This document shows, one piece after another, positions 42,805 through 52,217 of a stretch of DNA of 64,000 nt. Source of the DNA: Cohaesibacter intestini (lineage in GTDB: Bacteria; Pseudomonadota; Alphaproteobacteria; Rhizobiales; Cohaesibacteraceae). Within the stretch, counting starts at the first letter, position 1. Every line of letters begins with the position of its first letter. Below the pieces are notes generated by a model. The model did no database searches and had not been told where the DNA came from. It saw only the letters and a program-made list of their open reading frames with translations. Location: NCBI RefSeq assembly GCF_003324485.1, contig NZ_QODK01000006.1, forward strand, positions 1 to 64,000, in the 5' to 3' direction. A program made the translations under genes and the position numbers.

Positions 42805-44016
42805 ATGCAGTTTTTTATCAGACAATGTGTGGCGACGAGCCGCGCGACCCTTCTCAGTTTGCCGCGACGCTTTGCGATTTCCTTCTCGATGGTTGGATCG
42901 ATCATACTGGTCGTTTGTGTCCTGTGCGGATTTTTGGCCATGGCACAAGGCTTTGAGCGCACGCTCAAGAGCGCGGGCTCGAGCCAGATTGCTGTCATTC
43001 TTGGGGGGGGCACCAATAGTGAGGCCAACTCAGAGCTTTCAGCCGATATTGCGCGCAAAATCATGGCGCTGTCTGGCGATATTGGTGCGCAACGCGATAA
43101 GGCGGGCAATCCGCTTCTGTCACGGGAAATCATTACGCCAGTGCAATATCGCGCAGACGGAGCAATGATAGCAGGCGACATGCTGGCCCTGCGCGGTATG
43201 GACCCATCCGGCCCATCCCTTCGCGATGGCATCAGCCTTTCAGCCGGACGCCTATTCACCCCCGGTAGTCGCGAAATCATGGTCGGCGATCAATTGGCCG
43301 CCACTTATCCGGGATTTGCCGTCGGCAACAAGGTGCAGCTGGGGCCGGTGACATGGAGTATTGTCGGGCACATATCTGCCCATGGCAGCGTCTTTGAATC
43401 CGAAATCTGGGGCGATCTCGACGCCGTCCGCGCCGCGTTCGACAGGCCCGGTGCGATACAAAGCCTTAGAGTGCGGCTGGCGGCTCAACAGGATCAGGCC
43501 TTATTCAAACTGCAGGCAGCACTATCCGATCTTGCCCCAAGTCCCCTGGCCATCTTCACAGAAGCGGCGCTTTATGCCGATCAGGCAGCAGGGACAGCCC
43601 GATTGATCCGTTTGTTTGGCTGGCCTGTGGCATTGCTGATGGCCATCGGTGCCTCGGCAGGTGCACTCAATACCATGATGAGTTCGCTGGCAGACCGGAC
43701 AATTGAAATCGCCACGTTTCGTGCGCTCGGTTTCAACCGCATCTCTGCCTTTCTTGCCACATGGCTTGAAGCCGTGCTGCTGGCGATCGTCGGCGTCGCG
43801 TTGGGACTCGGGGCCTCTTGGCTGGTTTTCAACGGTTGGCAAGCCAGCACCCTTGGGGCCAACCAAGCCCGCATGGCATTTCAGTTGGTGGTCAGTTATG
43901 AGGTGATCGTCAAGGCGGGGGCGGTCGGCCTTTTGATCGGAGCCATTGGAGGTGCCCTGCCCGCGATTTCAGCAGCACGTTTGCCAATCACCAAAGCGCT
44001 CAGGGCAAGAGGATAA
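42805..44016 (+). CDS. FtsX-like ABC permease 2
   Basis: A 403-residue second permease with the same topology: an N-terminal helix (SMVGSIILVVCVLCGFLAMA), a periplasmic domain, then three C-terminal helices (LFGWPVALLMAIGASAGALN, FLATWLEAVLLAIVGVALGL, IVKAGAVGLLIGAIGGALPA) and the coupling motif DRTIEIATFRALGFNRI. It starts five bases after permease 1. Two unlike permeases would form a heterodimer with the shared ATPase. Confidence 0.88.
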   Translation: MQFFIRQCVATSRATLLSLPRRFAISFSMVGSIILVVCVLCGFLAMAQGFERTLKSAGSSQIAVILGGGTNSEANSELSADIARKIMALSGDIGAQRDKAGNPLLSREIITPVQYRADGAMIAGDMLALRGMDPSGPSLRDGISLSAGRLFTPGSREIMVGDQLAATYPGFAVGNKVQLGPVTWSIVGHISAHGSVFESEIWGDLDAVRAAFDRPGAIQSLRVRLAAQQDQALFKLQAALSDLAPSPLAIFTEAALYADQAAGTARLIRLFGWPVALLMAIGASAGALNTMMSSLADRTIEIATFRALGFNRISAFLATWLEAVLLAIVGVALGLGASWLVFNGWQASTLGANQARMAFQLVVSYEVIVKAGAVGLLIGAIGGALPAISAARLPITKALRARG

Positions 44017-44041
44017 GTCTCTTCTGATGAACGATCAGGGA

Positions 44042-44082
44042 AAGTGCATCTTGATCCTACAAGATCAGGACGCACTTTTTTT
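44042..44082 (+). terminator. Terminator of the ABC exporter operon
   Basis: AAGTGCATCTTGATC pairs with GATCAGGACGCACTT (13 Watson-Crick pairs plus one wobble) around a short loop and is followed by a T-run. It lies 26 bases after the last permease. The rest of the space to 44352 has no gene. Confidence 0.75.
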
Positions 44083-44352
44083 CTACCGAGATTTTCCAAT
44101 CCAGCATTGTGGGCAGGCGTTTTGAGAGGGCCCAGAGCCGTTTGATGCAGAGCGTCAAAGAGCCATTTGGTGTAAGAATAGACGGGAAAACTGAGCTGGA
44201 GCTTTGCAATTGTTTGATGCGCCGGAGATCAATGATCAGGCATGGACCGCGACAAGACGTAAAGCGGCCATGCCTTTGCCGCACGCAGACAAACTTATCT
44301 GAACCGTTTGGACCTACAGATTGATTTGATGACGAGAGGTTGTTTGACAATC

Positions 44353-45147
44353 TCAAACGCGTTGAACCAGACGTTGCCAATATCCGGGTGACATTCCAAA
44401 ACCCGATTTGAACTGTCGCGTCATGTGCGGCTGATCGCTGAAACCGGCTCTTATAGCGGCGTCAGCCAGACTTGCGCCCGCTGCGATATCGCCTCTCACT
44501 TGATCCAAACGACGCATCGTCAGATATCGATACGGGCTGGTTCCGAATGCTTTGCGGAACTGGCGAGACAGTGCATACCGGTCTAAGTCCGTGATTTTTT
44601 CCAGTTGGTTGGAGTGGACGACCTGATCGAGATTGCTGTCAAGAAAGTCCCTTGCGCGATTTACCGCAACGAAATCGATCAGAGCGCTTTTTGCTCGCTG
44701 CGCGGACTTGTCATTCGCCAGCAATCCGTCAGCCAGCAATACGACCAGCTCATCCATCGCTACCGTTTCGAGTGTCGTGTCCATATCGGTGAATGCTGCA
44801 TGAAGCGCTAGCATTAAGCGGCGATCCGTAAGGACTGCTTCACGCAAAAAGGGAAGTGCACTGGTCCTCGTCCCCAGAGCCGACCGCACCAGCGACGGCT
44901 CGACATACAGCATTCGGTAGTGGAACCCGGCTTCGGTTCCAGCTTCGCCTGTATGAATTTCGTCCGGGTGGAGGACGATCACCTGCCCTGCGAGACTATC
45001 AGCACGTACGCCACGATAATCGAAGCTCTGGACGCCCTTGATCGTGTAACCGATCGAGTAGGTGTCGTGACGATGCGGGGCGTAGGCTTCACCTGAGAAA
45101 TAGGCCTCGATCCGCTGGATACCAGTCTGCCAGGGAGCGGCGACCAC
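44353..45147 (-). CDS. AraC-family regulator with cupin domain
   Basis: A 264-residue regulator with an N-terminal AraC_binding cupin (HRHDTYSIGYTIKGVQSFDY, VLHPDEIHTGEAGTEAGFHY) and two C-terminal helix-turn-helix motifs (DLDRYALSRQFRKAFGTSPY, ADAAIRAGFSDQPHMTRQFK). The start is GTG at 45147. It is divergent from the small cupin gene, a probable target. The inducer is unknown, usually an amino acid or small organic molecule in this subgroup. Confidence 0.87.
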   Translation of the reverse strand: MVAAPWQTGIQRIEAYFSGEAYAPHRHDTYSIGYTIKGVQSFDYRGVRADSLAGQVIVLHPDEIHTGEAGTEAGFHYRMLYVEPSLVRSALGTRTSALPFLREAVLTDRRLMLALHAAFTDMDTTLETVAMDELVVLLADGLLANDKSAQRAKSALIDFVAVNRARDFLDSNLDQVVHSNQLEKITDLDRYALSRQFRKAFGTSPYRYLTMRRLDQVRGDIAAGASLADAAIRAGFSDQPHMTRQFKSGFGMSPGYWQRLVQRV

Positions 45148-45288
45148 CCAATCGCTCGTGCACGATCGTTCAAGACCTGGTGTGAGGTCATGTGATCTTG
45201 TTTCTCTGGTTTGTCGTTCGTTTTGGATCGCAATTCTCCTAGGGACGTCACAAACATGTATGTAATCACAACAGGAAGGAAATCATCA

Positions 45289-45645
45289 ATGCAGTCAGTC
45301 AATTTGGCGGAAAAGCTGTCGCAATTTTCAACGCACTGGGACCCGCATGTCGTTGCCGATTATAACGACAATGAGATTATGGTTGTTAAAATCCTCGGTG
45401 AGTATGAATTTCACAAACACGACACGACTGATGACTTTTTCTTCGTTCTGGAAGGTGAGTTACAGATGGATATTGAAGGGGAGCCATCACGTACCATCAA
45501 AGCGGGAGAATTGTTTGTTGTCCCCAAAGGGGTGGTGCATCGACCGCGGGCCGCCAGCGAGGTCAAATTGTTGCTGATCGAGCCGAAAGGTGAGCCAAAT
45601 TCGGGTGACTCAAACCGCAAGGCAGCGCCAAAGACCCGTATTTAG
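45289..45645 (+). CDS. Cupin-domain protein
   Basis: A 118-residue single-domain cupin. Metal-binding residues are visible in EYEFHKHDTTDDFFFVLEGE and the second motif KAGELFVVPKGVVHRP. The ATG at 45289 follows AAGGAAA; the open frame further upstream is not needed. It is divergent from the AraC regulator. The function of such small cupins varies (isomerases, ligand sensors); substrate unknown. Confidence 0.82.
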   Translation: MQSVNLAEKLSQFSTHWDPHVVADYNDNEIMVVKILGEYEFHKHDTTDDFFFVLEGELQMDIEGEPSRTIKAGELFVVPKGVVHRPRAASEVKLLLIEPKGEPNSGDSNRKAAPKTRI

Positions 45646-45743
45646 TGAATAATCGCGGCGGGTGGGCTGACAATTTTGCCCGCCGCAGCGTCTTTCAACA
45701 GTGTCAAGAACCGGGCATTTCATAAAGTCCCAGCAGGTCGTCT

Positions 45744-46058
45744 TTAGCGTTCGTGGGGTTTTAAATTCTTGATCCTTGAGACCAGCGTCTCAATTTCTTG
45801 TTTTGAATATTTTGTATGGATTCTGTCGCTGCTCGCGGGATCATGGCCAAGGCCAAGTTTCTTTTCGCTTCGCCAGGCCTTGCTGGGGCGGATCGGTCGC
45901 GGAGTGAAGCCGCCCCCACAAGTGGGGCAGACATTATGCAGGATCTTTTCCACGCAATCGGCGCAATAGGTGCATTCGTATGAGCAGATCCGGGCATCAT
46001 AGCTCTCCGGAGGCAAGTCGCGATCACAGAGTTCACAATTGGGTCGAAGTTCAAGCAT
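45744..46058 (-). CDS. DUF1272 zinc-ribbon-like protein
   Basis: A 104-residue protein with the DUF1272 pattern: MLELRPNCELCDRDLPPESY, then CSYECTYCADCVEKI and CPTCGGGFTPRPIRP. Its cysteine pairs predict two zinc sites. A strong ribosome binding site (AGGAGA) precedes the ATG. The C-terminal tail is longer than the usual 70-80 residues and ends in a charged helix. Function unknown. Confidence 0.88.
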   Translation of the reverse strand: MLELRPNCELCDRDLPPESYDARICSYECTYCADCVEKILHNVCPTCGGGFTPRPIRPSKAWRSEKKLGLGHDPASSDRIHTKYSKQEIETLVSRIKNLKPHER

Positions 46059-46305
46059 GTATGGTCTCCTGTTGCAGACCAGAATAATGATAGCAACTCT
46101 GAGCGCATGGCATAAGTCCCAAATTGATCACGCGCTCCCAACAAGTTGTTCAATCGTAGCTGCATTTCACTCCGCAAGGATCACCGCAGATCTAGTCATA
46201 GCAATGCCGCCAATCAGGTGTCACACTGATGGCGGCATAGGCTTTGTCTGGTTTCCCTTTCCCTCCTACAATCCAATTGGGTTCGTAAGTGGGAAAGCTC
46301 TGCGG

Positions 46306-47946
46306 TTAAAGGCTGTCTTTTGCCGAACCCGCAATTTTGACCTTTATCCCCTGGGTGAGAGCCTGCGCGACGAATGCACGCAATACGTCTTGCAGTTTGT
46401 CTGAGGCGACATAGGCAATTGTGATGTGGTTGGACTGGTGTCCTGCCATCAGGTCGTCGCGCTCTACGCCATCAAGGGTCGCATTCATCAAAGGCCATTC
46501 ATAGGTCGTGGCCTTGCGGCGACGTTCAAATTCATCCTCTGGCAATTCGAAGGCTTCACCGGTGCCGATATGCATGATTACGTCCGTTCCGACATAATGA
46601 GCGCGGGCCCAGATGAAACGGCCAGCCTTGCACTGACCGGCAATGGTTGACCCACCTTTCGGGAAGAACATCGGCGGCTGGCGGTAACCTTTCGCACCGG
46701 CAATCCCGTCCTTGATATGCTCGAATGGCACAGCCCCGGAAATTTCGAAATCCCAGTAGAATGTGCCCTCATACGCGCTGCCCCAGCGGACATCATGCAA
46801 GGTGGTTTCAGATGGAAGCCCCATGGCGTCGAGCAGGCGGAACAGCATGGTCTGCGGAATGGCTGTTCCCATGTCGACTTCGTTGACGCACGGGATGGGC
46901 TTGCCTTCGCAAATGATGGATCCGTCTTCATCGGGGATCGGGAAGCGCTCGGTTGAGCCGATAGCTCCTTCGGCGAAGTCTGACGCTGCGCAACAGTCTT
47001 TCAGGCCCTGCTGATACTGAACGCCGACCGCGGCCAGCCCGAAGCGTTTGGTGAATCGGGCCATAGCAATCATCATGGCGCATTGCTCAAGCACATGAGC
47101 GCGGGTGAGTTCGGTTGCCTCATCCTCGCCCCACTGGAACTGCATGCCGCGATCTTCATAGAATTTGAGGCAGGCTTCCCGCAGATCTTGCGGCACTTTT
47201 TCCATTTCAACAAGCAGAGCCGATTGGGACAGACCTTCGAGCGGCATCCCGATATCGGTCAGCGCCTTGATCGGGAAATAGCCGTTCATCATGCCCATGC
47301 ACATCGTGTCAAAGAGGCCAAGGATCGCCTTGTTGCGCAGGATATATTCTCCGACCTTGATGCCATCCTTGCCTGCCGGGGTTTGCAAAACCGGATGATC
47401 GGACGAGACATCTTCGAGATAGGAGAGATTATGATCGATTTTGCCGCTTTCCAGCCAGGTTGCCAGTCCCTGTTTGAAGAAATCGTCTTCGAAACTGTCA
47501 GACCAGAGGCGGGCATACTCGACACCCAGCGACGTCAGAGAGCCAGCCATGCACAACATGCCGACCAGCCCGGGCCACGTGCCATCGAAGTTGGCGAGCA
47601 GCAAGATGGGGCCGCGATGGGATGCAAGGGACGGGGCAATATGATGGGAATATTGCCAGGCGGTCAGCAAGACAATCAGCGGGGCGTCGGGATCAATGCG
47701 GGAGAAGAGCTCTGATCCTTCTTTTTGGGATGAAATGAAGCCATGGCCGCGGCTTTCATCATAGCCATGGGCCCGCACCATCTTGTAGCCCTGAGCGGTC
47801 AGCTCACGTTCTAGGCGCTCTGAATAGTCCTGATAGATCGGCCAGCAGGGCACATTGGCGCTTTCGCGCAAATCTGCATTGGTCACAACCAGTATTTCTT
47901 TCTCGCCAGCCACGATGGATGGGCTTTGTTCCGGAAGTTTTAGCAT
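46306..47946 (-). CDS. L-fucose/L-arabinose isomerase-fold sugar isomerase
   Basis: A 546-residue protein of the FucI/AraA-like isomerase superfamily. Segments matching the fold are LLTAWQYSHHIAPSLASHRG, LLANFDGTWPGLVGMLCMAG, CVNEVDMGTAIPQTMLFRLL (probable metal-binding glutamate and aspartate) and MAGHQSNHITIAYV near the C-terminus. These enzymes interconvert aldoses and ketoses with a divalent metal. The ATG at 47946 follows GAGGAA. It is 28 bases downstream of an FGGY kinase in the same operon, giving the classic isomerase-kinase pair. The substrate is open (deoxyhexose or pentose). Confidence 0.8.
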   Translation of the reverse strand: MLKLPEQSPSIVAGEKEILVVTNADLRESANVPCWPIYQDYSERLERELTAQGYKMVRAHGYDESRGHGFISSQKEGSELFSRIDPDAPLIVLLTAWQYSHHIAPSLASHRGPILLLANFDGTWPGLVGMLCMAGSLTSLGVEYARLWSDSFEDDFFKQGLATWLESGKIDHNLSYLEDVSSDHPVLQTPAGKDGIKVGEYILRNKAILGLFDTMCMGMMNGYFPIKALTDIGMPLEGLSQSALLVEMEKVPQDLREACLKFYEDRGMQFQWGEDEATELTRAHVLEQCAMMIAMARFTKRFGLAAVGVQYQQGLKDCCAASDFAEGAIGSTERFPIPDEDGSIICEGKPIPCVNEVDMGTAIPQTMLFRLLDAMGLPSETTLHDVRWGSAYEGTFYWDFEISGAVPFEHIKDGIAGAKGYRQPPMFFPKGGSTIAGQCKAGRFIWARAHYVGTDVIMHIGTGEAFELPEDEFERRRKATTYEWPLMNATLDGVERDDLMAGHQSNHITIAYVASDKLQDVLRAFVAQALTQGIKVKIAGSAKDSL

Positions 47947-47974
47947 GGATAGAGTTCCTCTATGATTCTGGTTT

Positions 47975-49573
47975 TCATGCACTGGCAAGGGCATCGGCCA
48001 TCAAGCGGTTATGTTGCTGACGGTTTTCGTAAAGCGCGAGATAGACCTTGAATTTGGCGTCATGGAATGCGGCCTTGTCGGGGTTCGCCTTGACGGTCTC
48101 ACCCGGACGAACCAGTTTCGCGCTGGCTTCTGGAATGGATCCGAAATCGCCGCTGGCGACAGCGCCAAGAATGGCGGCGCCGAGTGTTACAACATCTTCT
48201 TCGGCGGCCATGTGAATGTCACAACCCGTAACATCGGCATATTCACGCAGCCAAAGCGGATTTTTCGTCGCGCCACCACAGACATAGAGCGTGTCAATGG
48301 AATGGCCGGCCTTTGTCTTTTCCTCAATGATGTGACGAGTCCCATAGGCAACAGTCTGCAAGGTGGCGAGATACAAACGGGCAAGCGCATCCCGTCCCTT
48401 TTCAAGAGTCAAACCGGACACCACACCGCGTGCATGCGGATTGGCGCGTGGGGAGCGGTTGCCGTGGTGGTCGCCCAGAATATGCAAGTCGCGCGTCGGA
48501 TATGGCTCACGGGCTTCGAGATCGGCAACCCATTCGTTTAGCAAGGCAACCGGATGCATGCCTCGACGCTCTGCTTCCTGTTTCAACTCCTCGCTTGCGT
48601 CGCTTTGTTCAATGGTCCATTCGACCAGAGAACCGGCCGCGCTTTGTCCTCCTTCACCCAGCCAGTAGCCCGGGATCATTGCGCCCCAATAAGGCCCCCA
48701 GACGCCGGGTACCATGACCGGTTCACGATTGACGATCATGTGGCAGTTGGAAGTCCCTGATATGAGGGCAAGGCCACCTTCTGGCTTGGCTCCCAACAGG
48801 GCAAGGCCGCCCGCATGCGCATCAATAATGCCACTTGCGACTGTGACGCCTTCCGGGATGCCAAGGTCTTTTGCCGCCTTGTTGCCAATGGTGCCGACAG
48901 CATCCCCCAAAGGCGCGACTACCGGAGGGACCTTTGACGTCAGATCTTCAAGCCCAACCGATTGCAGCATGTCCTCGGGAAATCTGTTTTCATGGGCCAG
49001 ATAGTTCCATTTGCAGGTCAATGTGCATGTGCTGGCAACATCGGCAGCCGTGCAGCGCCAAATGAGATAGTCAGCAAGGTCAAAAAAGCGCCAGACATTG
49101 GAGTATCGGTCGGGATGATTGGTTTTCAGCCAGAGAATTTTCGGCAGCTCCATCTCGATGGAGACTTCTCCGCCCACATATTTGAGAGCGTCATGTTTGG
49201 TTGCATTGATCGCGCTGGTCTCTAAATCGGCGCGGTGGTCCATCCACATGATGATATCGCGCTCGGGGTCGCCATGCTCATCAACCGAGATAGGGGCACC
49301 ATTCTCTCCGACCGCGACGAGGGAACAAGTGGCGTCGACGCCAACCGAGCGAATATTCTGCGGATCGATGTCAGCTTTCTTGATCGCTTCGTGTGTTGCC
49401 TCGCAAATCTGGTGCCAGATGTCGCTTGAGGATTGTTCGACGAAGTTTGCTTTTGGGTGAAACTGTTTGATCGCGCGTGTGGCGAAGGACAGTCGGTTCC
49501 CGTCCTTGTCATAGACCCCGGTTCTGGTGCTGGCAGATCCAACATCAATCCCAATGTAAAATGCGTTTTCCAT
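47975..49573 (-). CDS. FGGY-family pentulose-type kinase
   Basis: A 532-residue sugar kinase. The N-terminal ATPase domain has YIGIDVGSASTRTGVYD and IMWMDHRADLETSAIN, the latter typical of ribulokinase/ribitol-kinase-like FGGY enzymes. The C-terminal FGGY signature region includes VSGLTLEKGRDALARLYLA and VCGGATKNPLWLREYADVTG. The ATG at 49573 has the strong site GGGAGGGAAAT. It should phosphorylate the ketose made by the adjacent isomerase. Exact substrate unknown; D-ribulose, L-ribulose, L-fuculose and apulose-like sugars are all possible. Confidence 0.88.
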   Translation of the reverse strand: MENAFYIGIDVGSASTRTGVYDKDGNRLSFATRAIKQFHPKANFVEQSSSDIWHQICEATHEAIKKADIDPQNIRSVGVDATCSLVAVGENGAPISVDEHGDPERDIIMWMDHRADLETSAINATKHDALKYVGGEVSIEMELPKILWLKTNHPDRYSNVWRFFDLADYLIWRCTAADVASTCTLTCKWNYLAHENRFPEDMLQSVGLEDLTSKVPPVVAPLGDAVGTIGNKAAKDLGIPEGVTVASGIIDAHAGGLALLGAKPEGGLALISGTSNCHMIVNREPVMVPGVWGPYWGAMIPGYWLGEGGQSAAGSLVEWTIEQSDASEELKQEAERRGMHPVALLNEWVADLEAREPYPTRDLHILGDHHGNRSPRANPHARGVVSGLTLEKGRDALARLYLATLQTVAYGTRHIIEEKTKAGHSIDTLYVCGGATKNPLWLREYADVTGCDIHMAAEEDVVTLGAAILGAVASGDFGSIPEASAKLVRPGETVKANPDKAAFHDAKFKVYLALYENRQQHNRLMADALASA

Positions 49574-49629
49574 ATTTCCCTCCCGACTTTTCCACTTTGA
49601 AAAAGAAGTCGTTTGTATTTTAGATGTGC

Positions 49630-50115
49630 TCAAACCTGTTCAGTCTGCGAAATCTGCCTGTATTGTCCCGGTTCCAGCGTGAAATTGGAGCCATGCTCAG
49701 TCATCACTCCAGCTGCGATTGGGCTGACATTGTGTGATGGAGAATTGTGTGATGGAGCAAGGAGTAAGCTGGTCATCTTCCCTCGCCGACTGACAGCGTG
49801 CCGCCTCCGGTTTTGCATGGCCGGGCGTCTGCCATCATGATTGCCTGCACGGCGTTGATTGTGTCCAACGCGTCCAGAATACCATCCCTCACCAATGATT
49901 GCCCCAAGGCAATTGGTCCCAGCCAAGAGATGATCGGTCACGACGTGAGACTGGTATTCAACCAGCTGGAGATCGTCTGTCCAGCCGAGAGCCATCACGT
50001 CGTGACCGATCTGCTCACCATTGATATAGAATTCATAGAGCCCGACTGGTTCGGAAAGATGTTGGCAGCGTAACCGTGTCGGGATAGTCCCGCAAACTCC
50101 TGATGGGGCAGGCAT
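49630..50115 (-). pseudogene. GH78 alpha-L-rhamnosidase remnant
   Basis: The minus-strand frame contains a clear piece of the N-terminal domain of alpha-L-rhamnosidases: GLYEFYINGEQIGHDVMALG, YQSHVVTDHLLAGTNCLGAI, IGEGWYSGRVG (about 49861-50043). After it the reading deteriorates, then VMTEHGSNFTLEPGQYRQI near 49650 resembles the C-terminal beta domain of the same enzyme. Normal GH78 proteins are about 900-1100 residues, so the whole catalytic barrel is deleted. It sits between the kinase and a GntR regulator in the same direction, so it was probably part of this operon. Confidence 0.7.
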
Positions 50116-50121
50116 AACTGA

Positions 50122-50799
50122 TCAGAACTCCGTCGCTCTTTGTCGGGCATTGGAAATATGTGTATCCATGGCCGCAATGGCACGGGCCTCATTGCGATCA
50201 GCAATGGCATCGATGATCGCGAGATGATCGGCAAATGTGTTGGGCAGCAATTGCTCATTCAGGCTGATACGCTCGCGCTTGATGAGACGAATGCGGATGG
50301 AATTGATTTTGTAGGCCAGAATCATGATTTCGTTGCCTGTGGAGCGGATCAATAAATCATGGAATTCTGAATCAACCTCCTGACCAAGATTGAGCAGGTC
50401 ATCTGTAGCCCCTTTTTTCAAGGCTTCTAGAACCTCAAGATGTTGGTTGCGCTGCTCTTCCAGAATCATGGATGGCATGTTGCGGACCGCGTGAATGGTG
50501 GCTTCCCGTTCAAGGGCGGCCCGCATCTGAAAGGCATCGCGAATCATGGGCAGGTCGATTGCCGTGATCTGGATGCCCCGTTGAGGAACCACCGTGACCA
50601 GACCTTCGGCTTCAAGGCGCGGCAAGAGTTCCCGCAAAGCACCGATAGAGAGATGGAGGAGCTTGACCAGATCTTTCTGGCTGACCAACTGACCGGATTT
50701 CAACCTGCCATCGAACAAAGCTGCCTGAAATAACTCATAGGCCATTTGCTTGACGCTGACCGCTGCCTCGGTCTGTTCGGTTAGTGTGTTTCCGGTCAT
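50122..50799 (-). CDS. GntR/FCD-family regulator
   Basis: A 225-residue FadR-subfamily regulator: N-terminal winged helix (FDGRLKSGQLVSQKDLVKLL, HLSIGALRELLPRLEAEGLV) and a C-terminal helical FCD ligand domain (FQMRAALEREATIHAV). The ATG at 50799 follows AGGGAGCGAG. It lies 23 bases downstream of the DapA-family aldolase on the same strand and upstream of the isomerase/kinase genes, so it probably regulates this sugar operon. Confidence 0.88.
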   Translation of the reverse strand: MTGNTLTEQTEAAVSVKQMAYELFQAALFDGRLKSGQLVSQKDLVKLLHLSIGALRELLPRLEAEGLVTVVPQRGIQITAIDLPMIRDAFQMRAALEREATIHAVRNMPSMILEEQRNQHLEVLEALKKGATDDLLNLGQEVDSEFHDLLIRSTGNEIMILAYKINSIRIRLIKRERISLNEQLLPNTFADHLAIIDAIADRNEARAIAAMDTHISNARQRATEF

Positions 50800-50822
50800 T
50801 TCTCGCTCCCTTAATCCGATGC

Positions 50823-51722
50823 CTAGAGTGCAGCAGCCTCAGCCAGCTTCAAGGCATCCCTGATTTCGGCCATTTTGTCCATGGAGAGCGGTCGCAATGG
50901 CGGCACCACGCGCGCAAAGGCCGGGTTCCCATACCGCTCAGCCATCAGCGCCTTGAGTACGGCCAAGCCACCGTTGCCGTCAACGGTCTCGATGCGCATG
51001 CAAGCTCTCTTGACGAAGCCTTCCGAGACACCACCACGATAAAGTTGCACACAATCTTTGGCAAATGGATTGGTCATCCCACCGATCATACCAGCGCCAC
51101 CGGCATCAACCATCTGACGCAGGATCACATCGCTGCCTGTGAAGACGGACAATTGAGGAAAAGCACGGATCAGTTTCAGACCAGCTTCCAGATCTCCCGT
51201 TGAATCCTTGATCCCGATGACCGTCATTCCCAGTTTTTCGAGAACGGCCTCAACCTGTTCCACGGTGAAGGTGATGCCACTGAAATGCGGGAAATTGTAG
51301 AGCACGATCTCAAGGCCCGGATCGCCGGCCTTTTCTACGATTGCCTGATAATAGTCCGCGATTCCCTGAACATCCGCATCCCGGTAGAAGAAGGGCGGAA
51401 TGATCAAAGCGGCGCGGCATTTCAGCTTTGCGTAGGCTTTATAGAGCGCGACAGCGTCATCAAGGGATGCCGTCATGATGCCCGGGATATGAAGGGACAT
51501 ATCCATGCCGCCATCGGCCATTGCCTGCAATATATCCAGTTTCTGTTGTACCGAGAAGGATGGCCCCTCGCCTGTGGTGCCAAACAGAGAAACGTAGGAA
51601 CAGCCATCGGCGAGCAACTGGTTGCAGTGATGCTGTAGCGATGGAAGGTCAATATCAAAGGTCTCGTTGAGAGGCGTGATAACGGCGCCAACGACGCCCT
51701 TAAGGTCGGTATTTTGCAGCAT
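50823..51722 (-). CDS. DapA-family (DHDPS/KDG aldolase-like) enzyme
   Basis: A 299-residue class I aldolase-superfamily protein. Motifs: GVVGAVITPLN, LFGTTGEGPSFS (about 47-58), IVLYNFPHFSG with the active-site tyrosine (Y142), VIGIKDSTGD with the Schiff-base lysine (K172), and FTGSDVILRQMVDAG. The ATG at 51722 is preferred; a longer frame starts at 51821. Its place between a GntR regulator and the RuBisCO-like gene points to cleavage or dehydration of a keto-sugar acid rather than lysine synthesis. Exact reaction unknown. Confidence 0.85.
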   Translation of the reverse strand: MLQNTDLKGVVGAVITPLNETFDIDLPSLQHHCNQLLADGCSYVSLFGTTGEGPSFSVQQKLDILQAMADGGMDMSLHIPGIMTASLDDAVALYKAYAKLKCRAALIIPPFFYRDADVQGIADYYQAIVEKAGDPGLEIVLYNFPHFSGITFTVEQVEAVLEKLGMTVIGIKDSTGDLEAGLKLIRAFPQLSVFTGSDVILRQMVDAGGAGMIGGMTNPFAKDCVQLYRGGVSEGFVKRACMRIETVDGNGGLAVLKALMAERYGNPAFARVVPPLRPLSMDKMAEIRDALKLAEAAAL

Positions 51723-52217
51723 GGAATTGGCTTTCTTGAGATCATCGCAGCGATGATATGTCTCAACATTATACATGATTTTATGACTGATACAATAAGT
51801 GTTGCGATCAGTTAGAACCATACCAAATTCCGTTCAGTCACGAGGCTGTCTCGGAAGCCACAAACGATGGTGAAAGGAAAATCATTCACTCTGACCAGCC
51901 ACTTGTGATTTCAGCAATAAAGGCCGTGAAAAGAAGGAGCCCGTCTCGTTGCCTTCTACTAAGAACAGTGTCTCGCGGCTGCCACTCTGACGTCGATGCT
52001 TTGCCCAAGCATCTTCCGGTCTTCTGTTTTGACCCAGATCGCTCTAAAGAATGGCCAAATAAGGACCTGTTGATCAAGCCCTGTTCTGCGTGTTCAGAGG
52101 CATTGGGGTGATGGGCGCCAAATCCTGTTGTTGATCTGTTTCACCAAACGAGCGATCCATCGCTGTGGTCCTTGATGGGCAAAAACTGGCAGCAATTGCA
52201 TTAGGCGTGATCCTCCT
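51723..52217. other. Intergenic, no supported gene
   Basis: About 500 bases between the RuBisCO-like gene stop and the DapA-family start, both on the minus strand. Short frames on both strands (for example 51886-52077) lack ribosome binding sites and known motifs. It probably contains the promoter for the 46.3-51.7 kb operon. Confidence 0.4.
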
